Positions 26,128 through 34,870 of a stretch of 64,000 bases of DNA are shown here, piece after piece. The DNA is from Nocardia sp. alder85J. GTDB taxonomy: Bacteria > Actinomycetota > Actinomycetes > Mycobacteriales > Mycobacteriaceae. The DNA lies in contig NZ_JAIUCZ020000001.1 in NCBI RefSeq assembly GCF_020176955.2, forward strand, positions 434,001-498,000. The letters run 5' to 3'. Position numbers and translations under genes: made by a program. The notes under the pieces are model-generated. The model was not told the DNA's origin and did not search any database. It saw only the letters and a list, made by a program, of their open reading frames with translations. Numbering within the stretch: position 1 is the stretch's first letter; every line of letters begins with the position of its first letter.

Positions 26128-27984
26128 GTGCCGGAACCTGGACAGGGCCCGTACTGGCCGCTGATCGTCGGAGACAACTGGCCACAGCGGCAATGGGAGC
26201 ATCTGGCGTCGTCGGTGCGCAGTGCGGCCGACTCCTTCGACCACGGGCCCGCCGAGCAGGCCTGCCACCGCTTCGATGACGCCGTGGTGTCCAGCCGCGC
26301 GTTGGAGTCGATCCGGACGGCGATGGACACCCGCACCGCCGACCTCCGTGACCTCGGCGGCGCCCTCTACGCGCTGAACGCGATGCTCGACGACTTCGTC
26401 GCCATCACCGCCCGCGCCCAGCACAAGATCCTGGATCTGTACGAGGAGGCGGTGCACCGCATCGACGCGGTCACCACGCGCGGCCGCTCGCCCGCGTCCG
26501 GCCGCGAATCCGGCGACGAGCGGGCGGACGTGGACGCCATCGTCGACGAGATCCGCGAACAGGTCCGCCGGGTGGCGCTCGGCTCGGCCTCGGCGGTGGC
26601 CGATGCGGCGCGCCCGCACGCCGCCCAGTTCGACAATCTGTTGCGGCGCTGGAGTTCCCACAGCACCGCGCCCGGTGCGAACGGCGCCGGGGCGAGCGCG
26701 GCCGGGCACGGCGGAGCCGCCGGGCAGGATGGTGCCGGGGCGCCGGGCATTGCTGCCGGGCAGGATGGCGCTGGGGTGCCGGATCATGCCGGTGGGCAAG
26801 CCGATGTCGCGGTCCCGGGTGGTGCTGCCGGGCAGGATGGCGCTGGGATGCCGAATGTCGCTGCCGCACCGGATGGTTCCGGGGCGCCGGGTGATGGTGC
26901 CGCGCTCGGTGATTCGACCGCCGCCGGTCCCGGCGCAGTGCCCGGATCCGGCGCCGGTGCCGAGACATTCGGTGCCACAACGGCTCCTGCCGAGGTTGCC
27001 GCGCCCGGTGATGCCGTGACTCCCGTGGAGTCCACACTGCCGAGTGCCGGCGATCTCGCGGCTGCCGGCACGGCCGCCGGACCGGGCGCAACGGCATCCG
27101 GTGGCAGTGCCGGGATGGCCGGGATGTCGGGTCTGGAGAGCATGGCCACCAGCGCTCTCGCCGGTCTCGGCGCGGCCGGGGGCGGTATGGCCACGACTCG
27201 CCGCGAACGTGTGCCCGGCGGGCTCGCCGGTGGGGGTGTGACGCCGGGTGTCACGGGATTCGACGGCATCGTGGGTTTCGACGCCATCGAGCCGCTCGAC
27301 GGTCCCGATCTCGTGGGTGGAGCGGCCGTGGCACCCGAAGCCATTGGCGCACAGGTCTTCACGCCGATCAACAATGCGGCGAAACCCTCCCCGGACGCGG
27401 AGCCGAAACCGGCGAAGCGCGGTGACGACCCGGCGGCCGGGCGTGGCGGTGACCGAGGTTCCGGCAGCGGCCCGGACGGCCGGGGGATCACCACCGGGGA
27501 CCGATCCGAGGCGCGCCGGCGCACCGCCGAGCGGACTCCGGCCGCCGATCGGCCCGATGTCGATACCGGGGGTCGTCGTACCGGCAGTCCCCACACCGGC
27601 GACCGGACGGCGGCCCGGAAGGGCGGCGGGCGGGTATCCGCCGACGAGCGACCCGGATCCGGCTCCTCGCGCGAGGCCGCGCAACAGTCGGCCGCTGACG
27701 AAACGCCGCAGACCACCGCCGATCGTACGAAGTCGCGCGCCGGGACCACGGCCGATCACGACAGCGCCGAGAGCCCGGTGACGCCGTGGACCAGGCCCAT
27801 CACCGTGGAACCGCGCGTCGGCACGGGCCGCAGGCGCGCGATGCCGGAACAGTGGGCACCCACCCCGACTCGCCCCCACACCACCGCCCCCCGCACCGCG
27901 CCGCCACGTCCCAGCGCGGAGCGACCCGACCGGGACCTGTCCTCGGTCGGCGCCGAATCGGACCGCAAGGTTCCGCCGCCGTGA
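26128..27984 (+). CDS. Large ESX/PPE-like protein with low-complexity C-terminus
   Basis: 618 aa. The N-terminal 170 residues are helical and start with GQGPYWPLIVGDNWPQRQWEHLA, like the helical domain of type VII substrates. Residues 197-256 form five 12-aa repeats of the AAGQDGAGAPGI type. The rest (about 260-618) is Ala/Gly then Arg/Pro/Thr-rich and likely disordered. Such layout is seen in EspB-like or PPE-like secreted proteins, but no PPE or WXG signature is certain. GTG 26128 follows the preceding gene closely. The function is unknown. Confidence 0.6.
   Translation: MPEPGQGPYWPLIVGDNWPQRQWEHLASSVRSAADSFDHGPAEQACHRFDDAVVSSRALESIRTAMDTRTADLRDLGGALYALNAMLDDFVAITARAQHKILDLYEEAVHRIDAVTTRGRSPASGRESGDERADVDAIVDEIREQVRRVALGSASAVADAARPHAAQFDNLLRRWSSHSTAPGANGAGASAAGHGGAAGQDGAGAPGIAAGQDGAGVPDHAGGQADVAVPGGAAGQDGAGMPNVAAAPDGSGAPGDGAALGDSTAAGPGAVPGSGAGAETFGATTAPAEVAAPGDAVTPVESTLPSAGDLAAAGTAAGPGATASGGSAGMAGMSGLESMATSALAGLGAAGGGMATTRRERVPGGLAGGGVTPGVTGFDGIVGFDAIEPLDGPDLVGGAAVAPEAIGAQVFTPINNAAKPSPDAEPKPAKRGDDPAAGRGGDRGSGSGPDGRGITTGDRSEARRRTAERTPAADRPDVDTGGRRTGSPHTGDRTAARKGGGRVSADERPGSGSSREAAQQSAADETPQTTADRTKSRAGTTADHDSAESPVTPWTRPITVEPRVGTGRRRAMPEQWAPTPTRPHTTAPRTAPPRPSAERPDRDLSSVGAESDRKVPPP
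26716..26895 (+). repeat. Five 36-bp tandem repeats inside the coding region
   Basis: Units at 26716, 26752, 26788, 26824 and 26860 encode 12-aa repeats (AAGQDGAGAPGI, AAGQDGAGVPDH, and diverged copies). Copies 1, 2 and 4 are the most alike; CGGGCAGGAT recurs at 26721, 26757 and 26829. Confidence 0.85.
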
Positions 27985-28033
27985 GCTGTATTCCTGGCCT
28001 TCTGTATTTTTGGCCTCCGCTTTGCTGCGGCGG

Positions 28034-28125
28034 GTTCTCGGCCCCTTAGTCTCGATTCTTCCCTCCTCCGCTCCTCCGCTTCGCTCCCCCGCTCCGTCAG
28101 TCCAGAATCGAGACGGGCCGAGAAC
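28034..28125. repeat. Long interrupted inverted repeat in a 400-bp noncoding gap
   Basis: GTTCTCGGCC...TCTCGATTCT (28034-28059) pairs with AGAATCGAGACGGGCCGAGAAC (shown as 28104-28125), with a small bulge and a pyrimidine-rich loop of about 44 nt. It lies in the gap 27985-28387 after the ESX-like gene and may terminate that transcript. The rest of the gap is pyrimidine-rich and shows no gene. Confidence 0.6.
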
Positions 28126-28387
28126 ACTCGGGATATGCCTGCTCGGGGGTGACCGGGGGCGGTGTGGTGCGGCGAAATGCCTTGTGCTGAAGGATGATCG
28201 GGGGCTTCTCGGCGCTGCGGAGCTGCTGTGGGGTGGACTTTGCGCCGGGTGGGGTGATCTGCTCCGGGCGGAATCGGCGGTCGGTGAACGGGGCGGAAAT
28301 GTGAGCACTGCTCTTGACTCGAGGGCGGCGGGGGGCGCAGACTGGGTCATGAACAGAGAGCGATGCTCTCGAAAGTGAGGAGTAGTC

Positions 28388-28837
28388 ATGAACGCGGCGG
28401 ACACCCGTTACCTGAGCCCCACCGGCTTCGATCCGATCTTCAACAAGCTCGCCAACTGGCTGCCGCGCCTCGGGATCAGCGTCGCGGGCTCGCGACTGCT
28501 GGCGGTGCGGGGTCGCAAGTCCGGCGAATGGCGGACCACCATGGTCAACCTGCTCGTCGATGCCGACGGGGGGCGCTACCTGGTGGCGCCGCGCGGCCAC
28601 ACCCAGTGGGTGCGCAACCTGCGGGTCGCCGGGTCCGGTGAGCTGCGGCTGGGCCGGCGCACCGAGGCGTTCACCGCCGTCGAGGTGGCCGACGCGGACA
28701 AGATTCCGGTGCTGCGGCTCTACCTCCAGAAGTGGGGCTGGGAGGTGGGCCGCTTCTTCGAGGGCGTCACCAAGGACGCCTCCGACGCGGAGCTGACCGC
28801 GATCGCCCCCGGCTTCCCGGTGTTCCGGATCGAGTGA
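28388..28837 (+). CDS. Deazaflavin (F420)-dependent nitroreductase family protein
   Basis: 149 aa. This is the compact split beta-barrel of the nitroreductase/quinone reductase (Ddn-like, DUF385) family. LLAVRGRKSGEWRTTMVNLL and RYLVAPRGHTQWVRNLRVAG are its cofactor-binding signatures. Members use F420H2 to reduce quinones or nitro compounds; F420 is used widely in these bacteria. The ATG has GAGGAG just upstream (28377-28382). The substrate is unknown. Confidence 0.9.
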   Translation: MNAADTRYLSPTGFDPIFNKLANWLPRLGISVAGSRLLAVRGRKSGEWRTTMVNLLVDADGGRYLVAPRGHTQWVRNLRVAGSGELRLGRRTEAFTAVEVADADKIPVLRLYLQKWGWEVGRFFEGVTKDASDAELTAIAPGFPVFRIE

Positions 28838-28841
28838 GCGG

Positions 28842-29174
28842 TCAGCGGCGCGGGGCGTACATGATCACCGCGACGCCGACCAGGCACAGCGCCGCGCCGA
28901 TCACGTCGAAGCGGTCGGGCCGGAACTTGTCCACGATCATGCCCCACGCCAGCGATCCGGCCACGAAGATGCCGCCGTACGCGGCGAGGATCCGGCCGAA
29001 GTTCGGATCGGGCTGGAAGGTGGCGACGAAGCCGTACGCCCCGAGCGCCACCACCCCGGCCGCGATCCACAGCACTCCGCGATGATCCCGCCACCCCTGC
29101 CACACCAGCCATGCGCCGCCGATCTCGGCCAGGGCCGCGAGCAGGAACAACAACAGTGAACGGACCACGGTCAT
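28842..29174 (-). CDS. YnfA/UPF0060 family membrane protein
   Basis: 110 aa with four membrane helices, the exact size of the family. [18 protein letters not shown] and [15 protein letters not shown] are its signatures. YnfA is a small drug/metabolite-type transporter implicated in antimicrobial export in some species. Convergent with the nitroreductase-like gene, with only four bases between stops. Confidence 0.92.
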   Translation of the reverse strand: MTVVRSLLLFLLAALAEIGGAWLVWQGWRDHRGVLWIAAGVVALGAYGFVATFQPDPNFGRILAAYGGIFVAGSLAWGMIVDKFRPDRFDVIGAALCLVGVAVIMYAPRR

Positions 29175-29284
29175 GTCCGGGACGTTAGCGGATTCCCGGG
29201 TGGATGCCCGCCTGCCACAGTGTGGCGTGGCCGCTCGCGGTAACGGCTCCAGTGCGGCCCGGAGCGTCTTCCGGACCGACGATG

Positions 29285-29608
29285 TCAGCCGCAGCAGAAC
29301 GGGTTGTCGCAGGGATCGCCGATCTCGCTGCCGTAGCCGACGAAATCCTGGATCGGCCCGACGACCCGCGCGGCGGTGACCTCGTCCAGCGACGGTGCGG
29401 AGAACGCGGCGGGCTCGCCCCAGGCCGGGGGCGCGTCGTCCACATCGAAACAGCGCTCGCCGTCGATGAACAGTGTCCAGAGCGGATGGTCGGGAAAGCT
29501 GTTGATCCGCAGCACCCACCAGTGGCCGTCGACCAGTGCCGCGGTCGGGAAGTAGGCGTGGCCGGTGCGCTGCCAGCGGGGCCGGGCGTGCAGGGCCGGA
29601 TGCGACAT
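29285..29608 (-). CDS. Conserved hypothetical protein
   Basis: About 107 aa from ATG 29608 (an in-frame ATG at 29626 is also possible). It has aromatic-rich strands ([27 protein letters not shown]) and ends in CDNPFCCG, with three cysteines that could bind metal. I do not recognise a characterised family. The 110 bp separating it from ynfA contain nothing I can call. Confidence 0.6.
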   Translation of the reverse strand: MSHPALHARPRWQRTGHAYFPTAALVDGHWWVLRINSFPDHPLWTLFIDGERCFDVDDAPPAWGEPAAFSAPSLDEVTAARVVGPIQDFVGYGSEIGDPCDNPFCCG

Positions 29609-29648
29609 GGTGCCAGTGTCGCGCATCGGCGACGGTGGTTGCCCGGTC

Positions 29649-30311
29649 TCAGTGTTGGTCGGTGTGTGCCACACCGTTCAGGACGACCCGGGCGCGCTCG
29701 CACAGGGTGCGGTGCAGCCACTCGGACGGATGATCACTCGCGCCCCAGCGGATGACGGCGTCCACGGTCACCGCGGTCAGCATCGCGGCTGTGTCCGCCG
29801 GGGCGATCGCCGCGCCGAGTTCGCCGCGCCGCGCGCCGTAGCGGGCCAGGGCCTCGAAGGCGTCACCGAGCCGGGGGCCGGCCAGGGTCACCTCGCCGGC
29901 GCGTGCCTTGGAGCCCAGGGCGCCGGCCCGCGCGGCCGCCCCGCGGGGAGCGCGCACGACCCGGTCGGCCATCGCCGTCACCACCTGATCGGTCAGTGTC
30001 CGCAAGGGCACGTCCGCCCGACTGCCGGTCTCGATCCGGTCGAGCATGGTGCGGGCCGTCGCCGAGGTCATCTCCAGCAGGATGTCCTCCTTGCCGGCGA
30101 AGTGGAAATAGAAGGTGCCCTTGCTGACTCCGGCGGCGCGCGCGATATCGGCCGCCGAACTGGTCTCGTAGGCGTGGTCGAAATCGCCCCCGGCCCACAG
30201 CCGGAGGGCGGCGCGGACCAGCGCCTGCCTGGTTTCCCGCGACCGGGTGTTGCCCAGCATGGCCCGCTGGCGCGGCTGGGCGGGAGGTCGGTCGGGCGGC
30301 ATCGTGGCCAT
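29649..30311 (-). CDS. TetR/AcrR family transcriptional regulator
   Basis: 220 aa from ATG 30311 (ATG 30302 also possible). The helix-turn-helix includes SAADIARAAGVSKGTFYFHFAGKEDILLEM. The ligand domain is not assigned. It is divergent from the SDR gene, and a 27-bp perfect palindrome at 30410-30436 lies between them; it very probably binds there and controls the SDR/hydrolase pair. Confidence 0.9.
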   Translation of the reverse strand: MATMPPDRPPAQPRQRAMLGNTRSRETRQALVRAALRLWAGGDFDHAYETSSAADIARAAGVSKGTFYFHFAGKEDILLEMTSATARTMLDRIETGSRADVPLRTLTDQVVTAMADRVVRAPRGAAARAGALGSKARAGEVTLAGPRLGDAFEALARYGARRGELGAAIAPADTAAMLTAVTVDAVIRWGASDHPSEWLHRTLCERARVVLNGVAHTDQH

Positions 30312-30409
30312 GATACGCAGTCCGGCGCGGGTGAAACGCGGTGCGCCACGGACGGTTCGGTGGGCGAATTCGGGCCGGGGGCTTCCCGTCACGGTGCGCC
30401 GCCGATACG

Positions 30410-30436
30410 ATCCATTTGAACTCAGTTCAAATGGAT
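30410..30436. promoter_or_regulatory. 27-bp perfect palindrome, TetR operator
   Basis: The half-site ATCCATTTGAACT (30410-30422) is perfectly mirrored by AGTTCAAATGGAT (30424-30436) around one central C. It lies between the divergent TetR and SDR genes and covers an in-frame ATG (30431) of the SDR frame, which supports a start further downstream. Confidence 0.85.
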
Positions 30437-30454
30437 GTGAGAGGTGTGATCGCC

Positions 30455-31315
30455 GTGCAACGACAATCGGAACTGGATCTGACCGGAAAAGTCGTGCTCA
30501 TCACGGGTGCGAGCCGGGGGATCGGCCGGCAGGCGGCCCGCGGGTTCGCGCGCCGCGGCGCGAAACTGGTCCTGGCCGCGCGGACCGTGACTCCCGGTGG
30601 CGCACTGCCCGGCACGGTCGCGGAAACCCTGGCGCAGATCGAGGAACTCGGGGCGGAAGGGCTGGCCGTGCCGACCGATCTCGCCGACGAGGACGCGCTG
30701 GGCAGCCTCGTCGAGGCCGCCGTGCAGCGGTTCGGCGGGGTGGACGTCCTGGTCAACAATGCCGCCGCGACCGCCGGCGACTTCTGGTCCACGCGATTCC
30801 TGGATCTCACCCGGGCCGACTGGCTGTACCAGTTCGCGGTGAACGTGCACGCGCCGTTCACACTCATGCAGCTGGTGACGCCGATCATGGCGGCCCGGGG
30901 CGGGGGCCGCATCCTCAACGTCACCACCGGCAGCGGGGAGGTCTTCCGGCTGCCGGAGGAACCGCCGAAACTGGAGAAGGTCGGCGATTTCAGCCTCGCC
31001 GTGCCCGGCTACTACGCCAGCAAGCGGGCGCTCGATCGGCTCGGCAACGTCCTCGCTCCCGAACTCGCCCAGCTGAACATCGCCGTCATCGGCCTGATGC
31101 CCGGCCTGGTGGCGACCGAGATCGTCGAACTGCGGGCGCGGGAGTCCGGTCTCGACACCAGCGTCGCCGTGCCCATGACGGTTCCCGCCCGCATGCTGAC
31201 CTATTTCGCGGCGTGCGCCGAGCCGATGGAGTACACCGGCCGATTGTTCTGGGCCCAGCGCGAACTGGAGGCGCTGGCCCTGGATCCCGACGACGCGTCC
31301 GCGGTCGGCGTGTGA
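30455..31315 (+). CDS. Short-chain dehydrogenase/reductase
   Basis: 286 aa. Rossmann motif LITGASRGIGRQAARG, NNAA in VLVNNAAATAG, and the catalytic Tyr-x3-Lys in YYASKRALDRL. The Ser of the catalytic set is in NVTTGSGEVFRL. GTG 30455 is chosen because the upstream ATG 30431 is buried in the operator and GAGAGGTG precedes the GTG at a suitable distance; GTG 30446 is an alternative. It is probably repressed by the divergent TetR protein and co-transcribed with the hydrolase at 31408. The substrate is unknown. Confidence 0.88.
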   Translation: MQRQSELDLTGKVVLITGASRGIGRQAARGFARRGAKLVLAARTVTPGGALPGTVAETLAQIEELGAEGLAVPTDLADEDALGSLVEAAVQRFGGVDVLVNNAAATAGDFWSTRFLDLTRADWLYQFAVNVHAPFTLMQLVTPIMAARGGGRILNVTTGSGEVFRLPEEPPKLEKVGDFSLAVPGYYASKRALDRLGNVLAPELAQLNIAVIGLMPGLVATEIVELRARESGLDTSVAVPMTVPARMLTYFAACAEPMEYTGRLFWAQRELEALALDPDDASAVGV

Positions 31316-31407
31316 AACCGGTGACCACCGCGGCGGCCGTCGGCGAGAATCACGATCGACGGCACGGCCGCGGCCACCCGGTCGCGGGGGTGGACGAGGA
31401 GACGGCG

Positions 31408-32172
31408 ATGACCACCGCGAGCGACGGCACCTCCGGCGGCGAGGCGCGATCGGTCTTCGTCGACAATGCCGGTGTCCGGCTGCACGTCCTGGACAACGGG
31501 TGTGCCGGCGGCGCGCCGCCGGTGCTGGTGGTGCCCGGAATGGGGGAGTACGCCGGGGAATACGCGTGGCTGCTCGACCGGCTGGGCGAGCGCCGGGTGG
31601 TCGTCGCGGATCTGCGCGGACGCGGCGGCAGCGACACCCCGGAATCCGGATACACCTGGGCGGATCACATCGGCGATCTGCGTGCCGTCGTGACGGCGCT
31701 GGGGTTGCGGCGGCCTGTCCTGGTCGCCTTCTCCCGGGGTTCGTCGTATGCCCTCGGCTACGCGCTCGAATCGCCGGGCGCGGTGGCCGGACTGGTCGTC
31801 GGCGACTATCAGGCCCGCCACGTCGGGCTGCCCGCGGCCTTCGCGGATCAGCAGCTGGGCGCGCGGATCCGCGGGGTCGCCGTCGCCGAGCGTATGCCCG
31901 AGCACGCGGTGCGGCGGGTGGTGGCGGAGAGCCGGGAGGTACCGCTGTGGGATCGGCTGGCTGAATTGCGTTGCCCGGTGCTGGTTCTGCGTGGCGATCG
32001 GCCCAGCAGCATCGTCACCGACGAACTCGCGCAGCGGTGGCGCGCCGCGCTGCCGAGCGTCGACGTGGTGACGATCGCGGGCGCCGGGCACGATCTGTGG
32101 AGCCGTGACCCCGGCGCCTACCTCGCCGCACTGCTGCCCTTCCTGGACCGGCTCGGTCCGCCGGTCAGTTGA
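31408..32172 (+). CDS. Alpha/beta hydrolase
   Basis: 254 aa. VLVVPGMGEYAGEYAWLLDRL forms the oxyanion region (shown at about residues 38-58), the nucleophile elbow is VAFSRGSSYALG (A-x-S-x-G instead of G-x-S-x-G), the acid is in LVLRGDRPS and the histidine in IAGAGHDLWSRDP. ATG 31408 follows GAGGAG. It lies 92 bp after the SDR gene and its end overlaps the end of the kinase gene on the other strand by eight bases. Probably an esterase or ring-opening hydrolase; the substrate is unknown. Confidence 0.85.
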   Translation: MTTASDGTSGGEARSVFVDNAGVRLHVLDNGCAGGAPPVLVVPGMGEYAGEYAWLLDRLGERRVVVADLRGRGGSDTPESGYTWADHIGDLRAVVTALGLRRPVLVAFSRGSSYALGYALESPGAVAGLVVGDYQARHVGLPAAFADQQLGARIRGVAVAERMPEHAVRRVVAESREVPLWDRLAELRCPVLVLRGDRPSSIVTDELAQRWRAALPSVDVVTIAGAGHDLWSRDPGAYLAALLPFLDRLGPPVS

Positions 32173-33943
32173 GCCGGGTGACCCAGTCGGATCGGCTGGT
32201 GTCGACCTTGACGGTGCCCTCGAAGACCGCCGGGGTGGAATAGCCGCCGGGCATCAGCTCGTCGAGCCGGTCCTCACCCTGGGCCGCGGTGGCCCGGGCC
32301 AGGTCCATCAGGCGGCCGGAGGTGATGCAGTCGGCGGTGGCGGCCGAGGCCCCGGCGCCGCGGGCCAGCTGGGCGAGGTCGGAGTCGCTGTGGTCGGTGC
32401 GCCCGTCCTCCGAGGGCTGGAAGTTCGGGGTGAACAGGCCCTGATAGGTCTTCAGATAGGCCACGGCGTCACCGGACTGGGCGACGCAGCGCGTGGCCGC
32501 GACCGCGCGGGTGGAATAGTTCCGGCTGGCCGACCGATCGTCGAGGAAATCCAGCAGGTGGAATCGGACGGCGAGCCTGCCGGAGTCGATACCGCTCTGG
32601 ATGTCGGGGGAGAAGGTCGTCAGCAGTTTGCCGCACGGCGGGCAGATCGGTTCGTTGAACATGTCGATCGTGGTGGGCGCGTTGGGCGTTCCGATCCGGA
32701 CCCCGTCGTCGAGCAACTGGATGCCCGCCGCGGGTGGGGTGGTGGGAGTGGTCGAGTCGATCGCCACCGGGGTGGGGCGGTCGCGGCCGAAATACACACC
32801 GGCCGCCACCCCGGCGGCGGCGAGCACCACCATCAGCAGGGCGATCACGATGGTGCGGGTGCGGGCCGGGCGCGGTGGCTGATACTGCGGATAGGTCTGT
32901 CCCGCCGCAGGATAGGTCTGTGCCGCGAGCGGATAGGTCTGGCCTGCGGGCGGATGCGTCTGTGCCGCGGGCGGATACGTCGGCGGCGGAGCGACCGGCG
33001 GGGCCGTCTGCGGCCGGTATCCCGGCGGCGACGCGTGCTGCACGATCGGCTGGGACCGCGACGGAAACCCGCCCGCCGGATAGGGATTCACCGTGGTCGG
33101 CCGCTGCGCCTCACCGAGTACGCGCTGCGCCGCCTCGGCCAGGGCGGTACAGGTCGGGAAGCGGTCGGCGGGTCGTTTGGCCAGGGCGGTCGCGATCACC
33201 GCGTCGAACCGCGCGGGCAGTCCGGGCCGGGTCAGCGAGGGCCGCGGCGGCGGCTCGTCGAGATGGGCGGCGATCAGCGCGCCCGCTCCCGAACGTGGGA
33301 ACGGCGTACTGCCGGTGAGGAATTCGTACAGCGTGCAGCCGAGGGAGTAGACGTCGGAGCGATTGTCCACCGGCTCGCCCCGCAGTCGTTCCGGCGCGAT
33401 ATAGGCGAAGGTGGCGGTGGTCCCGGTCGTCGTCTCGGCCTCGTCGACGGCGCGGGCGATCCCGAAATCGGTGAGCACCGCCCGTTCCTGGCCGCGCTCG
33501 TCCTGTTCGACGAGGATGTTCGCGGGCTTCACGTCGCGATGCAGCACCCCGTGCTGGTGTGCATAGTCCAAACCGTAAGCGGCGCCGGTGATCAGCCGCA
33601 CCGCGCGCGGCATCGGCAGCGGCCCGCGGGCCTGCGCCAGCAACTGGGACGTATCGCCGCCGGGAATGTATTTCATGGAGATCCACAGCGTGTCGGAGTC
33701 CGGGCCGCTGCGGTCGTAGACGGGCACGATATCGGGATGGTCCAGCCGGGCCGCCAGGGTGGCCTCGCGTTCGAACCGCGCCCGGGTCCGGCCGTCCTCG
33801 CCGACATTGGTATTGAGCACCTTCAGCGCGACCGACCGCTCCAGGCGCGGATGCCGCGCGAGATACACCACCCCCATGCCGCCGACGCCGAGCACGCGCT
33901 CGATGGTGTGACCGGCGAAAACCGATCCGGGCTCCAGTGGCAT
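32165..33943 (-). CDS. PknE-like Ser/Thr protein kinase with extracellular thioredoxin domain
   Basis: 592 aa. Cytoplasmic kinase domain (about 12-275): glycine loop GVGGMGVVY, K41, catalytic HRDVKPAN (H135-D137), DFG at 159-161, APE at 183-185. A Pro-rich juxtamembrane linker with QTYP repeats (about 285-360) leads to a membrane helix (364-386). Outside is a DsbA/thioredoxin-like domain (about 405-590) with a CPPC motif at C434-C437. M. tuberculosis PknE has the same order with a DsbG-like domain, so redox sensing at the cell surface is plausible. The kinase core is complete, so it should be active. Confidence 0.92.
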   Translation of the reverse strand: MPLEPGSVFAGHTIERVLGVGGMGVVYLARHPRLERSVALKVLNTNVGEDGRTRARFEREATLAARLDHPDIVPVYDRSGPDSDTLWISMKYIPGGDTSQLLAQARGPLPMPRAVRLITGAAYGLDYAHQHGVLHRDVKPANILVEQDERGQERAVLTDFGIARAVDEAETTTGTTATFAYIAPERLRGEPVDNRSDVYSLGCTLYEFLTGSTPFPRSGAGALIAAHLDEPPPRPSLTRPGLPARFDAVIATALAKRPADRFPTCTALAEAAQRVLGEAQRPTTVNPYPAGGFPSRSQPIVQHASPPGYRPQTAPPVAPPPTYPPAAQTHPPAGQTYPLAAQTYPAAGQTYPQYQPPRPARTRTIVIALLMVVLAAAGVAAGVYFGRDRPTPVAIDSTTPTTPPAAGIQLLDDGVRIGTPNAPTTIDMFNEPICPPCGKLLTTFSPDIQSGIDSGRLAVRFHLLDFLDDRSASRNYSTRAVAATRCVAQSGDAVAYLKTYQGLFTPNFQPSEDGRTDHSDSDLAQLARGAGASAATADCITSGRLMDLARATAAQGEDRLDELMPGGYSTPAVFEGTVKVDTSRSDWVTRLN

Positions 33944-34138
33944 CCGCGTGACCCCTCGCCGTGCTCGCCAAGCTCAGCCCCAGCATACTGTCGGCTGCGG
34001 CAGGTGTCAGCAGGTCGGTTCGTTCCGGGCACGGTCCGGGCCGCGGCCCCGGCAGGCCTTCGGGAGTGCCGTGGGAGTGGCTGCCTGCGTGCGGGTTTCG
34101 ACCCGGCCGGGGATACGCGCCGAGCGACCCCCGCTCCG

Positions 34139-34870
34139 TCAGGTGGCGGGGATGGTCACGATCGGGGTGGAGGTCGGCGCCGGTGAGCCGCCGTCCGGCT
34201 CCACGGTGACGGCCAGGGTGTCGGAGGTGCCGAAGGGGACGGCCACCGGTCCGGTGGGCAGGGCGTTCAGGACCACGGCCGATCGGGGTGCGCCGGTGGC
34301 CGGGACCAGCCAGATCTGGTAGCAGCGGCCGGGTTCCGGTGCGGGCACGCTGTCGAAGGTGAGCACCGCCGCCGCACGGGCGGCGGACGAGTGCAGTTCC
34401 AGGCGGCCCCCGATCGCGGTGTCCGCCGCGCGGATCAGGGCATCCGGTTCGGCGTCGATCGCGGCCGCGCCGGTCGTACCGCCGGAGCCCGGGTGGTACA
34501 GGTGCTGGATCGCGGTCGCGACACCGAGACCCGCACCCAGCGCGAGGACGATCACGGCGGCCGCCGCGACGAGCCGGGATCGCCGCCATCGCGCCGAGGC
34601 GGGCGTCGCCGCTCCCCGCAACATCCGGTCCAGGGCGCGCTGCACCCGATCCTCCAGATGGTCGGGCGGGGCTTGCGCGTCGACGGCGGTGAGTCCGGCG
34701 AGGGTGTCGCGCAGGGTGTACACGATGGCGTCGAATTCGGCGGCGATCAGCCGGTGCGCGCGGGCCCGCCGATGTTCGATGGCGGTGCGCTCGGCCGCGC
34801 CGACCGCGTCGAGGGCGTAAGGGTAGGCCAGATCCAGCAGGTCCACATCCGGCCGCCCGGGTGTGCTCAT
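34139..34870 (-). CDS. Anti-sigma-K factor RskA-like protein
   Basis: 243 aa. The N-terminal anti-sigma domain (LLDLAYPYALDAVGAAERTAI) lacks the HCC zinc motif, as in RskA. One membrane helix (about 99-122) and an extracellular RskA domain (CYQIWLVPATGAPRSAVVL) follow. It should hold the sigma factor encoded just upstream at the membrane until cleaved by regulated proteolysis. Its ATG overlaps the sigma-factor stop (ATGA), so the pair is coupled. Confidence 0.9.
   Translation of the reverse strand: MSTPGRPDVDLLDLAYPYALDAVGAAERTAIEHRRARAHRLIAAEFDAIVYTLRDTLAGLTAVDAQAPPDHLEDRVQRALDRMLRGAATPASARWRRSRLVAAAAVIVLALGAGLGVATAIQHLYHPGSGGTTGAAAIDAEPDALIRAADTAIGGRLELHSSAARAAAVLTFDSVPAPEPGRCYQIWLVPATGAPRSAVVLNALPTGPVAVPFGTSDTLAVTVEPDGGSPAPTSTPIVTIPAT

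Noticed and set aside
26122..28404. 760-codon frame on the - strand
   Set aside because: Antisense to the repeat-rich ESX-like gene; repetitive composition mirrors the + strand repeats.
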